The notes under the pieces: generated by a model
Seen by the model: only the letters and a program-made list of their open reading frames with translations
What the model was told of the DNA's origin: nothing
Database searches by the model: none
Made by a program: the position numbers and the translations under genes
Source of the DNA: DASZQY01 sp035548515
GTDB taxonomy: Bacteria; Pseudomonadota; Alphaproteobacteria; Rhizobiales; Kaistiaceae
NCBI GenBank assembly: GCA_035548515.1
Contig: DASZSW010000016.1
Span: 1 to 64,000 of the forward strand
Direction: 5' to 3'
Length of the DNA: 64,000 bases
Shown: positions 15,674-25,114 of the stretch, one piece after another
Position numbering within the stretch: position 1 is the first letter of the stretch
Layout of the letters: each line of letters opens with the position of its first letter

Positions 15674-17875
15674 TCAGGCCTCCCTGGCGCGCCGGCGCAG
15701 CGGCTTCGGCGAATTCGTCTTCAGCGACTTACCGCGCCCGGACAGGCTCGGGTTGGTCATGAAATATTCGTGCGCGTTGAAGGGCGCCTCGCCCTTGCCC
15801 GGCTTGATGCGCTCGGACGAGCCGTCCGGCAATTCGCGCCAGCTCTGCTGGTTGTCGGTGAGGTTCGCCACCATGATCTGGTCCAGCACCTGTTCATGCA
15901 CCGTCGGATTGAGGATCGGCACGATCGCCTCGACTCGGCGGTCGAGGTTGCGCGGCATCATATCGGCGGAGCCGATGTACACCATCGACTGATCAGACGG
16001 CAGTCCGAAGCCGTTGCCGAAGGCGAAAATGCGGGCGTGTTCGAGGAAGCGGCCGACGATCGACTTGACCCGGATGCGCTCCGACAAACCCGGGATACCG
16101 GGGCGCAGGCAGCAAATGCCGCGCACCACGAGGTCCACGTCGACGCCCGACTGGCTGGCATCGTAGAGCGCGTCGATGATTTGGGCATCGACCAGTGCAT
16201 TGAGCTTCATCCAGATGGCGCCGGGCTTGCCAGCCCGCACGTGCGCGACCTCACCCGCGATCAGATCGAGGATGCGCTTCCTGACCGTCAGCGGCGAAAC
16301 GGCCATGCACTCCATCGTCGCCGGCTCGGAGTAGCCGGTGATGTAGTTGAAGATGCGCCCAACGTCGCGCCCGATCATCGGATCGGCGGAGAAGAATGAC
16401 AGATCGGTGTAGATGCGCGCCGTCACCGGGTGATAGTTGCCCGTGCCGATGTGGACGTAGGTGTTGAGCTGCCCGGCCTCGCGGCGGACGACCAGCGACA
16501 GCTTGGCGTGCGTCTTCAGTTCGATGAAGCCGTATACGACCTGGACGCCGGCACGCTCGAGGTCGCGCGCCCATTTGATATTGGCAGCTTCGTCGAAGCG
16601 CGCCTTCAGCTCGACGACGGCGGTGACCGTCTTGCCCGCCTCCGCGGCTTCCGCGAGCGCACGCACGATCGGCGAGTCGTTGGAGGTGCGGTACAGCGTC
16701 TGCTTGATGGCCACGACGTCGGGATCGGACGCAGCCTGGCGCAGGAACTGCACGACCACGTCGAAAGATTCGTACGGGTGGTGGACGACGAGGTCCTTCT
16801 CGCGAATGGCGGCGAACGCGTCGCCGCTGTGCTCGCGGATGCGTTCCGGGAACCGCGGCGTGTAGGGCTGGAACTTCAGCGCAGGGCGGTCGATGGCGGC
16901 GATCTGCGACAGGTCGTTCAGCGCCAGGACGCCATCGACCAGGAAGATTTCGTCGCCCGAAACGCCGAGTGCCTCGGCGACGACAGCGCGGAGGCTTTCC
17001 GGCATCGCCGCTTCGATCTCGAGGCGGATAACCGAGCCGCGGCGGCGGCGCTTCAGCGCGCTCTCGAAGAAGCGCACCAGGTCTTCGGCTTCTTCCTCCA
17101 CTTCGATGTCGGAGTCGCGGATGACGCGGAAGGCGCCCATGCCTTCCACCCCGTAGCCCGGGAACAAGCGCGCGACGAACAGCGTCACGGCCTGGTCGAT
17201 GGAGATGAAGCGATCGCGGCTGGCATCAGTGGACGGCAGCCGAATGAAGCGATCCAGAGTGCCCGGCATGCGCAGCAGCGCGGTCATGCGCTGACCGTTG
17301 GTCTTGCGCGTCAGATGCAGGGCGACCGTCAACCCGAGATTGGGAATGAACGGAAACGGGTGCGCGGGATCGATCGCCAGCGGCGTCAGCACCGGAAAGA
17401 TCGCGTCGAGGAAGTGATGCTCCAGCCAGTCGCGCTCGCTGTCATCGAGATCCTTGGCATCGACCAGCATCACGCCCGCCGCGCTGAGCTCCCCGCGAAG
17501 CGAGGCCCACACCAGTTGCTGGTCGCTGGCCAGCGCAGCGACGGCGTTGCCGATGCTCGACAACTGCTCGGACAGCGACTGGCCATCGTCAGACACCATC
17601 GCAATGCCGAGGCGCTGCTGGCCCTTGAGGCCCGCGACGCGGACCATGAAAAATTCGTCGAGGTTGTTCGCCGAGATCGACAGGAAGCGCAGGCGCTCCA
17701 AAACCGGCTGACGCTGGTTGGTCGCCTCTTCCAGCACACGGCGGTTGAAGTGCAGCCAGGACAGCTCGCGATTGATGAAGCGGTCCGGGCGCTGACGCAA
17801 GCGGGCGGTGGCGCCGCCTTCGGAGGCAGCGGCAGTCGCGCTTTCAGCGGCAACGGGGATGGTCTTCTGATCCAT
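15674..17875 (-). CDS. ppk: Polyphosphate kinase 1
   Basis: A 733-residue enzyme that reversibly polymerises ATP gamma-phosphate into polyphosphate at the inner membrane. The N-terminal helical domain reads DRFINRELSWLHFNRRVLEE. The catalytic domains carry the two expected His regions, LKTHAKLSLVVRRE (autophosphorylated His) and GRFLEHARIFAFGNG, plus YVHIGTGNYHPVTARIYTDL. Length is typical (about 700-740). It is the first gene of the leftward ppk-ppx unit, with a possible promoter in the 107-base gap upstream. Confidence 0.97.
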   Translation of the reverse strand: MDQKTIPVAAESATAAASEGGATARLRQRPDRFINRELSWLHFNRRVLEEATNQRQPVLERLRFLSISANNLDEFFMVRVAGLKGQQRLGIAMVSDDGQSLSEQLSSIGNAVAALASDQQLVWASLRGELSAAGVMLVDAKDLDDSERDWLEHHFLDAIFPVLTPLAIDPAHPFPFIPNLGLTVALHLTRKTNGQRMTALLRMPGTLDRFIRLPSTDASRDRFISIDQAVTLFVARLFPGYGVEGMGAFRVIRDSDIEVEEEAEDLVRFFESALKRRRRGSVIRLEIEAAMPESLRAVVAEALGVSGDEIFLVDGVLALNDLSQIAAIDRPALKFQPYTPRFPERIREHSGDAFAAIREKDLVVHHPYESFDVVVQFLRQAASDPDVVAIKQTLYRTSNDSPIVRALAEAAEAGKTVTAVVELKARFDEAANIKWARDLERAGVQVVYGFIELKTHAKLSLVVRREAGQLNTYVHIGTGNYHPVTARIYTDLSFFSADPMIGRDVGRIFNYITGYSEPATMECMAVSPLTVRKRILDLIAGEVAHVRAGKPGAIWMKLNALVDAQIIDALYDASQSGVDVDLVVRGICCLRPGIPGLSERIRVKSIVGRFLEHARIFAFGNGFGLPSDQSMVYIGSADMMPRNLDRRVEAIVPILNPTVHEQVLDQIMVANLTDNQQSWRELPDGSSERIKPGKGEAPFNAHEYFMTNPSLSGRGKSLKTNSPKPLRRRAREA

Positions 17876-17911
17876 GACGATCGAGTCTCAGATGGCGATC
17901 GGTTGGCGGAA

Positions 17912-17940
17912 AATATAGCCCTAAACGTGAATTATGACGA
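17912..17940 (-). promoter_or_regulatory. Possible ppk promoter region
   Basis: On the minus strand a good -10 hexamer TATATT (17917-17912) lies 36 bases before the ppk ATG. Just upstream is TCGTCATAATTCACGTTT (17940-17923), whose first half loosely resembles a Pho-box half-site (CTGTCAT). No clear -35 is present, as would be expected of an activator-dependent promoter. Weak evidence. Confidence 0.3.
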
Positions 17941-17982
17941 TTTCGCCAAGGTTTGTGCTGAAGGGCGAAAGCCAGCCCACGC

Positions 17983-18693
17983 CTAGGCTTCGCCATCGTC
18001 CGCGCGGTCGAAGACCCGCGCCATGGCGGCGGCCGCAACCCGGCGCGTGATCGCCGCGCCGGCGGCCAGGGCGTCGTGGTCGATGGCCTCGACCAGCACA
18101 TTGGCGGCTTCGAGCGAGCGCTCCATGCGGGTGACGATGTATTCGACGACCAGCGGTTCGACGGCGAGCTGGCGATCCGCGAACAGCTTCACCAGCACGC
18201 GGCGCAGCAGATCGTCGTCCGGCTCGCCGAGTTCAACCGGCCGTGCGGCGCGCAGCCGTGACGCGAGGTCAGCCAGACGCACCGGCAGCGCAGCCGCCCA
18301 AACGCGGCTGGTCAGCAGCACCGGCGCTTTGCGTTCGGCCGCGAGGTTGAGGAGATGAAACAGCGCCGCCTCGTCGGCCACGCCCTGGTGCAGGTCCTCC
18401 ACCGCAACCGCGCCTGCCCCGACCAGCGGCACGACGTCGGCGTCCGTCAATGTCGGGGCCGCCGCGACCGCCGCTCCGCTGGCTTCGCGCCACATCTCGA
18501 CGACATGGGTCTTGCCCGAACCCACCGGACCGGCGAGCAGCACGACGGGCGCCGGCCACGCAGGCCACGCATCGACAAGCGCGATCGCGCGGGTGTTCGC
18601 CTCGCCCACCAGGAAATCGGCTCGCGTCATTGCGGCGCGATGCGGCAGTGTGAGCGGCAACTGCCGCGCCGTTGGCGGACGACGCTCCGACAT
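17983..18693 (-). CDS. hdaA: HdaA-type DnaA-related replication regulator
   Basis: A 236-residue protein similar to the AAA+ part of DnaA. The N-terminus RQLPLTLPHRAAMTRADFLV is typical of Hda/HdaA, the P-loop is LLAGPVGSGKTHVVEMW, the Walker B region VAVEDLHQG, and the sensor-1 segment KAPVLLTSRV. HdaA promotes hydrolysis of DnaA-bound ATP after replication starts, preventing re-initiation; it works with the DNA-loaded sliding clamp. The start ATG overlaps the stop of the upstream permease gene (TGATG). The frame runs on upstream but that part is antisense to nothing real and overlaps the AI-2E gene in another frame. Confidence 0.85.
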   Translation of the reverse strand: MSERRPPTARQLPLTLPHRAAMTRADFLVGEANTRAIALVDAWPAWPAPVVLLAGPVGSGKTHVVEMWREASGAAVAAAPTLTDADVVPLVGAGAVAVEDLHQGVADEAALFHLLNLAAERKAPVLLTSRVWAAALPVRLADLASRLRAARPVELGEPDDDLLRRVLVKLFADRQLAVEPLVVEYIVTRMERSLEAANVLVEAIDHDALAAGAAITRRVAAAAMARVFDRADDGEA

Positions 18694-19766
18694 CACGCCG
18701 CGGTTCCATTGCCGCGGTAGAGCGGGCTCGCGCGATACCGCTCGACGCCATAGCGCAGGAGCACGCCAACTGCGGCCGCGGCCGGGATCGCGACGAGCAG
18801 GCCCACGAAGCCAAACAGCAGGCCGAATGCGAACAGCGCAAAAATCAGCCACACGGGATGCAGGCCGACGTTGCGGCCGATCATGCGCGGCTGGAGGACG
18901 TAGCCTTCGAGCAACTGACCGACGAGAAATACCGCCACGGTTGCGACGATCCACGGCCAGTTCGGCCAAAACTGCACGATGGCGATCGTGATGGACGTCA
19001 CGAAGCCGACCGTGAAGCCGAGATAGGGAATGAAGCTCAGGATGCCCGATGCGAGGCCGATGAGCAGCCCGTAGTTCAGGCCGATCAGCACAAGGCCGCT
19101 CGCGTAGAAGACGCCCAGCAGGAAGCCTACCAGCAACTGGCCGCGAACGAATGCCGCGACCTTCTGGTCGATCTCGCGCGCCAGCCGGCGAATTTCGTCT
19201 GCCTGATCGCGCGGCAGCAGCCGATCGACACGCCCGATCATCACGTCCCAGTCGCGCAGCAGATAGAACGCGACGAACGGCGTGACCAGCACGAGCGAGA
19301 ACAGGTCGACCAGGGCGCGCCCACCTGTCCACACCGATCCGATGAGCGCGGTCAGCAGATCGACGCCGCGGCTCATGAACGTCGTCACCGAGGCGCGGAT
19401 GCTCTCGGGGTCGATACCGAAAAAATGACCCCATTCGCTGTCGAGAGCAGAGCCGAACATCTCCTGCAGCCGCGCGATGTAGCTCGGCAACCGCTGGAGA
19501 AAATCGATCGTCTGGTTGAGCAGCAGCGGCGCCAGCAACAGAATGGCGGCGACGATGGCAACGAGCACCAGCGCGACGATCGCCGACGTCGCGGCAGTGC
19601 GGTTGAGGCCGTTCCGCTCCAGCCAATCGGCGACGGGATCCAGCGCGTAGGCGATCGCGGCGCCGGCAACAAACGGCAGCAGGATCTGACGGAAGACGAA
19701 CAGCATGAGGATGAGAACGAGCAGTCCGCCCACCCAGAATGCGGCGACCTGCTGACGCCGCGTCAT
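18693..19766 (-). CDS. AI-2E family transporter (putative permease)
   Basis: A 357-residue integral membrane protein with about seven or eight hydrophobic segments, starting FWVGGLLVLILMLFVFRQIL. The family motifs PFVAGAAIAYALDPVADWLE and FIPYLGFTVGFVTSITIAIV are present. Characterised relatives export autoinducer-2 or act as Na+/H+ antiporters, so the substrate is open. The ATG at 19766 overlaps the previous gene's stop by four bases (ATGA), and its own stop overlaps the hdaA start, giving a tightly coupled three-gene unit. Confidence 0.9.
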   Translation of the reverse strand: MTRRQQVAAFWVGGLLVLILMLFVFRQILLPFVAGAAIAYALDPVADWLERNGLNRTAATSAIVALVLVAIVAAILLLAPLLLNQTIDFLQRLPSYIARLQEMFGSALDSEWGHFFGIDPESIRASVTTFMSRGVDLLTALIGSVWTGGRALVDLFSLVLVTPFVAFYLLRDWDVMIGRVDRLLPRDQADEIRRLAREIDQKVAAFVRGQLLVGFLLGVFYASGLVLIGLNYGLLIGLASGILSFIPYLGFTVGFVTSITIAIVQFWPNWPWIVATVAVFLVGQLLEGYVLQPRMIGRNVGLHPVWLIFALFAFGLLFGFVGLLVAIPAAAAVGVLLRYGVERYRASPLYRGNGTAA

Positions 19767-20395
19767 GGCGCCGGGTCTCCGGCACGCCCACGCGGCGCTT
19801 CCGCCGGCGGCGATGACGCCGCTTCCCCCTGCCCCATGTGGCGCACCCACTCGACCAGATACACTGCACCAGAGCCGACGGTCAGAACCGCGACCAGGTA
19901 GACCAGACCCCACGTGACCCAGCTGAGGTCAATGGGAAAGGCGAGGTCGCCGAGCACGAACGCGGCCAGCAGAATTTGGGCGAGCGTGTTCAGCTTGGAC
20001 AAACGCAGCGGCTGCACCGAGCTCGGTTCGCCAAGCACCCACGACAGCACCACGGCGCCGACGATCAGCACATCGCGCGACACGATAAGGATGGTGAGCC
20101 AGGCGGGGATGGCGGCGATTACCGCCAGCGTGACGTAGATCGACACCAGCATCGTCTTGTCCGCGATCGGGTCGAGGTAGGTGCCCAGCTCCGAGCGCAG
20201 GTCGAACTGGCGGGCGATGAAGCCATCGACGGCATCGCTGATGCCGGCCACGACCAGCACCGTGAACGCCGGCAGAGCCTGGCCGGCGACGATGAACCAT
20301 ATGATCAGCGGCACCAGCAGCAGCCGGCCGATGGTAATGAGATTGGGAAGCGTCACGCCGCCGGGTCTCCTGATCGCGGCGCCGGAACCCGCCAT
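19763..20395 (-). CDS. CDP-alcohol phosphatidyltransferase family protein
   Basis: A 210-residue membrane enzyme with the family signature D-X2-DG-X2-AR-X8-G-X3-D-X3-D, seen as SDAVDGFIARQFDLRSELG followed by TYLDPIAD. Several hydrophobic segments flank it. The family makes phosphatidylglycerophosphate, cardiolipin or related lipids from CDP-diacylglycerol. A second member, next to uvrC in this window, is the better candidate for the canonical PgsA. This copy heads the AI-2E/hdaA unit and is divergent from purM. Confidence 0.87.
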   Translation of the reverse strand: MAGSGAAIRRPGGVTLPNLITIGRLLLVPLIIWFIVAGQALPAFTVLVVAGISDAVDGFIARQFDLRSELGTYLDPIADKTMLVSIYVTLAVIAAIPAWLTILIVSRDVLIVGAVVLSWVLGEPSSVQPLRLSKLNTLAQILLAAFVLGDLAFPIDLSWVTWGLVYLVAVLTVGSGAVYLVEWVRHMGQGEAASSPPAEAPRGRAGDPAP

Positions 20396-20483
20396 CAGCG
20401 CCGCCGATCCGCTGCCCTAGAAATGGCACTCCCGGCCGCGGAAGCCAAGCGCCGCAGGAATGGTTGGAAACCTGAGGCGGGCC

Positions 20484-20513
20484 TTGCATTCGCGCGCGGC
20501 TTGCCGCTTTTAT
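20484..20513 (+). promoter_or_regulatory. Candidate purMN promoter
   Basis: TTGCAT (20484-20489), an 18-base spacer and TTTTAT (20508-20513), 45 bases before the purM ATG in the divergent gap. A moderate match to a housekeeping promoter. Confidence 0.35.
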
Positions 20514-20558
20514 CCCGCCACGCGCGGCAACCCCGAATCCAGCAGAGAGGCACGCGGA

Positions 20559-21643
<1,085 letters not shown>

Positions 21644-21644
<1 letters not shown>

Positions 21645-22210
21645 TGGCGCGAAAGCGCGTCGCGATCCTTATCTCCGGCCGCGGGTCGAACATGATGGCG
21701 CTGATCGAGGCGGCCAGGGCGTCCGACTATCCGGCAGAAATCGTGCTCGTCATCTCCAACAAGGCCGAGGCGGGCGGACTGGCTCTGGCGCGGCAGGCTG
21801 GCGTGATGGCGGCTGTTGTTGACGGCGACACGCGCCAGGAAATGGAGGCAGGAATCCAGCGCAACCTGGAAGCCGCCGACGTCGAGCTGGTGGCTCTCGC
21901 AGGCTTCATGCGCATCCTGTCGGCGGATTTCGTGCAGCGCTGGGATCACCGGCTGATCAACATTCATCCGTCGCTGCTACCGGCGTATCCGGGTCTCGAC
22001 ACGCACGCCCGCGCTTTGTTTGCCGGCGAAGTGAAGCACGGCTGCACGGTGCACTTCGTGACCGCCGGCGTGGACGAGGGGCCGATCGTCGCACAGGCCG
22101 AGGTGCCGGTAGTGCCCGGCGATACGCCGCAAACGCTGGCGGAGCGTGTGCTCGCCGAGGAGCACAAGCTTTATCCGAAGGCGCTCGCCATGATCGCCGA
22201 GCGGTCATGA
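21644..22210 (+). CDS. purN: Phosphoribosylglycinamide formyltransferase
   Basis: A 188-residue GAR transformylase using 10-formyl-tetrahydrofolate. The phosphate-binding N-terminus is VAILISGRGSNMMALIEA. The catalytic region INIHPSLLPAYPGLDTHARA contains the Asn-His pair, and HFVTAGVDEGPIVAQAEV carries the catalytic Asp. It overlaps purM upstream and rlmJ downstream by four bases each, indicating one transcript. Confidence 0.96.
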
Positions 22211-23055
22211 ACTACCGCCACGCCTTCCATGCCGGAAACTTCGCCGATGTCGTCAAGCACGCAACGCTGGCGCTGCTGATCGAGCGGCTGAAGGCGAAGG
22301 ATGCCGCCTTTCGCGTCATCGACACGCACGCCGGCGTTGGCATGTACGATCTCGCCGGCGACGAAGCCGGGCGCACGGGGGAATGGATCCTCGGCATCGG
22401 ACGTCTATGGGAGACGCAGCGCGACGCGGCGCTCGACGCTCTGCTGGCGCCGTATCTCGAATGCGTAGCGGCGGCGAACGGCAGTGGCCCCCTCGCCCGC
22501 TATCCCGGTTCGCCGTGGATCGCGCGTCATCTCTTCCGTCGCCAGGACAGGCTGACCGCGGTCGAGCTGCATCCCGAGGATGCCGCGGCGCTCGAGACTT
22601 TGTTCGCGGGCGATATCCAGGTGCGCACCATCGCGCTCGACGGATGGCTGGCGCTCGGCGCCTTCGTGCCGCCGAAGGAGCGGCGCGGTATCGTACTGGT
22701 CGACCCGCCGTACGAGGAGCGCGCCGAATTCGACACGATGCTCGACGCCTTCATGGGCGCCTACCGCAAATGGCCGACCGGCATCTACGCCCTCTGGTAT
22801 CCGGTGAAGGACCTCGCCGCGGTGGATCGTTTCCGCGTTGGGTTGGCCAAAAGCGGAATCCGCCGGCTGCTGCGCGCGGAACTGACGGTGCGCGATCGGA
22901 ACGCCGAGGGCACGTTCAACGGCACCGGGCTCGTCATCTGTAACCCGCCGTGGCAATTCGCCGACGCGCTGGAGACCCTGCTCGCCGGGCTGGTGCCAAT
23001 CCTGGGCCAGGGTGAAGGCGCCGGTTACCTCCTCGATACGGTGGCGGACGAATAG
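22207..23055 (+). CDS. rlmJ: 23S rRNA (adenine(2030)-N6)-methyltransferase
   Basis: A 282-residue RlmJ (formerly YhiR) homologue. The diagnostic N-terminus MNYRHAFHAGNFADVVKH is intact, and the N6-adenine methyltransferase motif is VLVDPPYEE. It uses S-adenosylmethionine to methylate 23S rRNA during ribosome assembly. Its start overlaps the purN stop (ATGA), so it is probably read from the purine promoter. Confidence 0.94.
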   Translation: MNYRHAFHAGNFADVVKHATLALLIERLKAKDAAFRVIDTHAGVGMYDLAGDEAGRTGEWILGIGRLWETQRDAALDALLAPYLECVAAANGSGPLARYPGSPWIARHLFRRQDRLTAVELHPEDAAALETLFAGDIQVRTIALDGWLALGAFVPPKERRGIVLVDPPYEERAEFDTMLDAFMGAYRKWPTGIYALWYPVKDLAAVDRFRVGLAKSGIRRLLRAELTVRDRNAEGTFNGTGLVICNPPWQFADALETLLAGLVPILGQGEGAGYLLDTVADE

Positions 23056-23129
23056 CGGCGTCGCCTTGACCGAGTCGGAGGCGGGGCGCATCCTGATCCC
23101 GGCCCGAATCTGCCAAGGGAGACAAGGCG

Positions 23130-23552
23130 ATGCGCCGCATCCTTACGGGACTTCTGTTCCTTGCGTCACTCGCGGGCCCTGCCTCCGCCGCCGATTACGG
23201 CCAGGCCTATTCCGGTTGGCACGGCCCCTCCTGCGAATCTGGCAGCGTGACGTGGCGCATCAGCGAAAAATACGCTTACCAGGATCGCCACCTGATCCAC
23301 TCGGGCATCCGGATCACCGGCATCGACGGCTTCCACCTCGACGGCGTCGGCGACCCGTGGCACGGGCGCATCACCCGCGTCTATTGCGGCGCGACCGCGT
23401 GGCTGTCGAACGGCCGCAAGGCGGAGGTGGTATACGTGATCGAGGGGCCGCGGCTCGGCACCTTCTCAAAGGGATGGCATGTGGAGTCGTGCGTTGCCGG
23501 TTACGATCCGTTCCACGTGTACGACGCGCAGTGCCGCTCCATCCGCTACTAG
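23130..23552 (+). CDS. Small secreted protein of unknown function
   Basis: A 140-residue protein with a clean signal peptide (MRRILTGLLFLASLAGPASA, cleavage before ADYG) and a mature part rich in aromatic residues with four cysteines (in GPSCESG, RVYCGAT, HVESCVAG, DAQCRSI), enough for two disulfides. AAGGGAGACAAGG upstream is a strong ribosome-binding region. It overlaps the RNase T2 gene downstream by 22 bases, so the two are probably co-translated. I do not recognise the family. A partner or inhibitor of the RNase is one speculative possibility. Confidence 0.8.
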   Translation: MRRILTGLLFLASLAGPASAADYGQAYSGWHGPSCESGSVTWRISEKYAYQDRHLIHSGIRITGIDGFHLDGVGDPWHGRITRVYCGATAWLSNGRKAEVVYVIEGPRLGTFSKGWHVESCVAGYDPFHVYDAQCRSIRY

Positions 23553-24172
23553 GCGTTCTCACTCTCGCATCGTTGCTGCTCGCGGCTGCGCCGGTCGCAG
23601 CTGACGGTCGCGCGGGCGACTTCGATTTTTATGTGCTTTCGCTGTCGTGGACGCCGGAGGCCTGTGCCTCAGGCCAGGCTAGCCGTGAGGAATGCGACGC
23701 ACCCCACGGATTCCTGGTGCACGGGTTCTGGCCGGAATACGAGACCGGCTACCCCGACTATTGCCCGGCGAACCAACCGGCCCGCGTGCCGCAAGCGATT
23801 CTCGACGGCGTCGATGACGTCATGCCGAGCACCGGGCTCGCCGGCTACGAGTGGCGCAAGCACGGCATCTGCTCCGGGCTCAGCCCTGCGGGCTACTTCG
23901 CCCTGCTCGGCAAGGCTGCCCGCAAGATCGCGACACCGCAGCTGCTGACGCCCGGCAACATCCCGAGCCAGCCAACGCCCGCGAAAATCGAAGCGGCGTT
24001 CGTTTCCGCAAACCCCGGGCTGGCCGCCGCGGGCATGGCGGTGCGCTGTGCGAACAACACGTTGACCGAGGTACGGATCTGCCTGACCAAGGAGCTTGCA
24101 TTCCGCCCCTGCCCCGAGATCAACGCCGACACATGTCACGCGCGGTTGATCAGCGTCACGCCAATCCCCTGA
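23531..24172 (+). CDS. Ribonuclease T2 family protein, exported
   Basis: A 213-residue secreted ribonuclease. Both conserved active-site motifs are intact: FLVHGFWPEY (His64) and YEWRKHGICS (Glu107, His111). Known RNase T2 enzymes degrade RNA non-specifically to 2',3'-cyclic nucleotides, in the periplasm or outside. The GTG at 23531 gives a textbook signal peptide (PLHPLLGVLTLASLLLAAAP, cleavage near VAA-DG). Earlier in-frame starts would bury that peptide. The gene begins inside the end of the upstream secreted-protein gene. Confidence 0.88.
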   Translation: MPLHPLLGVLTLASLLLAAAPVAADGRAGDFDFYVLSLSWTPEACASGQASREECDAPHGFLVHGFWPEYETGYPDYCPANQPARVPQAILDGVDDVMPSTGLAGYEWRKHGICSGLSPAGYFALLGKAARKIATPQLLTPGNIPSQPTPAKIEAAFVSANPGLAAAGMAVRCANNTLTEVRICLTKELAFRPCPEINADTCHARLISVTPIP

Positions 24173-24179
24173 AACGCCG

Positions 24180-24209
24180 ACGCCCCGCCGCGGTGCCGCG
24201 ACGGGGCGT
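24180..24209. terminator. Strong hairpin, candidate bidirectional terminator
   Basis: ACGCCCCGCCGCGG (24180-24193) pairs with CCGCGACGGGGCGT (24196-24209) with one mismatch and a 2-base centre. It lies between the convergent RNase T2 and Omp25-like genes. There is no long T-run, which is common for GC-rich genomes. Confidence 0.55.
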
Positions 24210-24242
24210 TGGTGAGTGCGTCCGGTCAGGACTGGCGGACGA

Positions 24243-24842
24243 CTAGAACTTGAAGCCGACGCCAACCATGACGGCGTCGGAGACGACGTTAGAGCCACCG
24301 GTCGGGAATGCACCCAGATCGGTATGGCGGTACTCGACGCGGCCGGTGACCTTGTCGGTCAGCGCCGCTTCGATGCCGGCGCCGGCCGTCCAGCCGACCT
24401 TGGTCGCGGATTCGGACGTGGAGCTGCTCGAGAGGCCGCCTACAGCGAGGCCGCCGGTCCCGTAGACCATGAAGCGGTCCATCGCGTAGCCGATGCGGCC
24501 GCGCAGTGTCCCGTTCCAATTGTTGTGGACGGCAAGGCCGTTGCTCAAGCCGTCACGGTTGGCGAAGGTCACGTCGCCTTCGAGGCCAACGACCAGGTTC
24601 TGGTTGGTCTGAAGGTTGTATCCAAGGAAACCACCGCCTTCCCAGCCCGGCGTGGTGCCCCAGGCGTAGCCGCCAACCAGCCCGGCGTAGGGACCGGTCC
24701 ACGAGTAAGCAGGCGCCGGAGTATAAGCGGCGGCCGGCGGCGGGACGTAGTTCGGCAGATCCGCCGCGGCGGCAATGCCGGCGCCGGCGGCTGTGGCCAG
24801 AGTGCCGACGGCAGCGGTGGCCAGAAGAGTACGGATGCGCAT
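24243..24842 (-). CDS. Outer membrane beta-barrel protein (Omp25/Omp31 type)
   Basis: A 199-residue porin-like protein. The signal peptide (MRIRTLLATAAVGTLATAAG...) is cut near GIAAAA-DLP. Next comes the short Pro/Ala/Tyr stretch typical of rhizobial Omp25/31 proteins, then WTGPYAGLVGGYAWG and alternating beta strands ending in a terminal Phe (DAVMVGVGFKF), the usual signal for outer-membrane insertion. The ATG at 24842 is preceded by GAGGAG. Family members are abundant surface proteins linked to envelope stability and host interaction. Confidence 0.9.
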   Translation of the reverse strand: MRIRTLLATAAVGTLATAAGAGIAAAADLPNYVPPPAAAYTPAPAYSWTGPYAGLVGGYAWGTTPGWEGGGFLGYNLQTNQNLVVGLEGDVTFANRDGLSNGLAVHNNWNGTLRGRIGYAMDRFMVYGTGGLAVGGLSSSSTSESATKVGWTAGAGIEAALTDKVTGRVEYRHTDLGAFPTGGSNVVSDAVMVGVGFKF

Positions 24843-25021
24843 TATTTTTCTCCTCGTATCCGGTTCAACCGAAGGCACTCCGCTAGTGACGAAATCCGTC
24901 CGGCTTCCGGGTTATGGTGGGGGAGCATTGCGGCGTAACGGTTAACAAAATGCGGCGCGGGACGGGCAAAGCGGTGATCAATCATGGCGCCCTCGCCTCG
25001 CCGCCGGAGGCTCCTATGTCC

Positions 25022-25054
25022 TTGACATCGTTAACGAACCGGGAACGCGATACC
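25022..25054 (+). promoter_or_regulatory. Possible promoter upstream of SDR-uvrC operon
   Basis: A perfect -35 hexamer TTGACA (25022-25027) is followed 21 bases later by GATACC (25049-25054). The -35 is good but the spacing is long and the -10 poor. The 272-base gap 24843-25114 also holds two GTTAAC palindromes (near 24942 and 25030) and otherwise nothing I can name. Confidence 0.25.
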
Positions 25055-25114
25055 GGCGATTTTGTTCCGCTGTCCCGTTGCGGGACGCCGTCTGGTGTTA
25101 AACACGGTTAGCAA

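Noticed and set aside
14194..15762. 522-codon plus-strand frame opposite ppx
   Set aside because: ppx has unmistakable phosphate-loop motifs; the opposing frame is Arg/Asp/His-rich and featureless.
18694..19869. Upstream extension of the hdaA frame
   Set aside because: Lies within the AI-2E gene in another frame; HdaA-like sequence starts at 18693.
24843..25114. CtrA-type sites (TTAA-N7-TTAA) in the gap before the SDR gene
   Set aside because: Two GTTAAC words are present but none has the correct spacing for a CtrA site.
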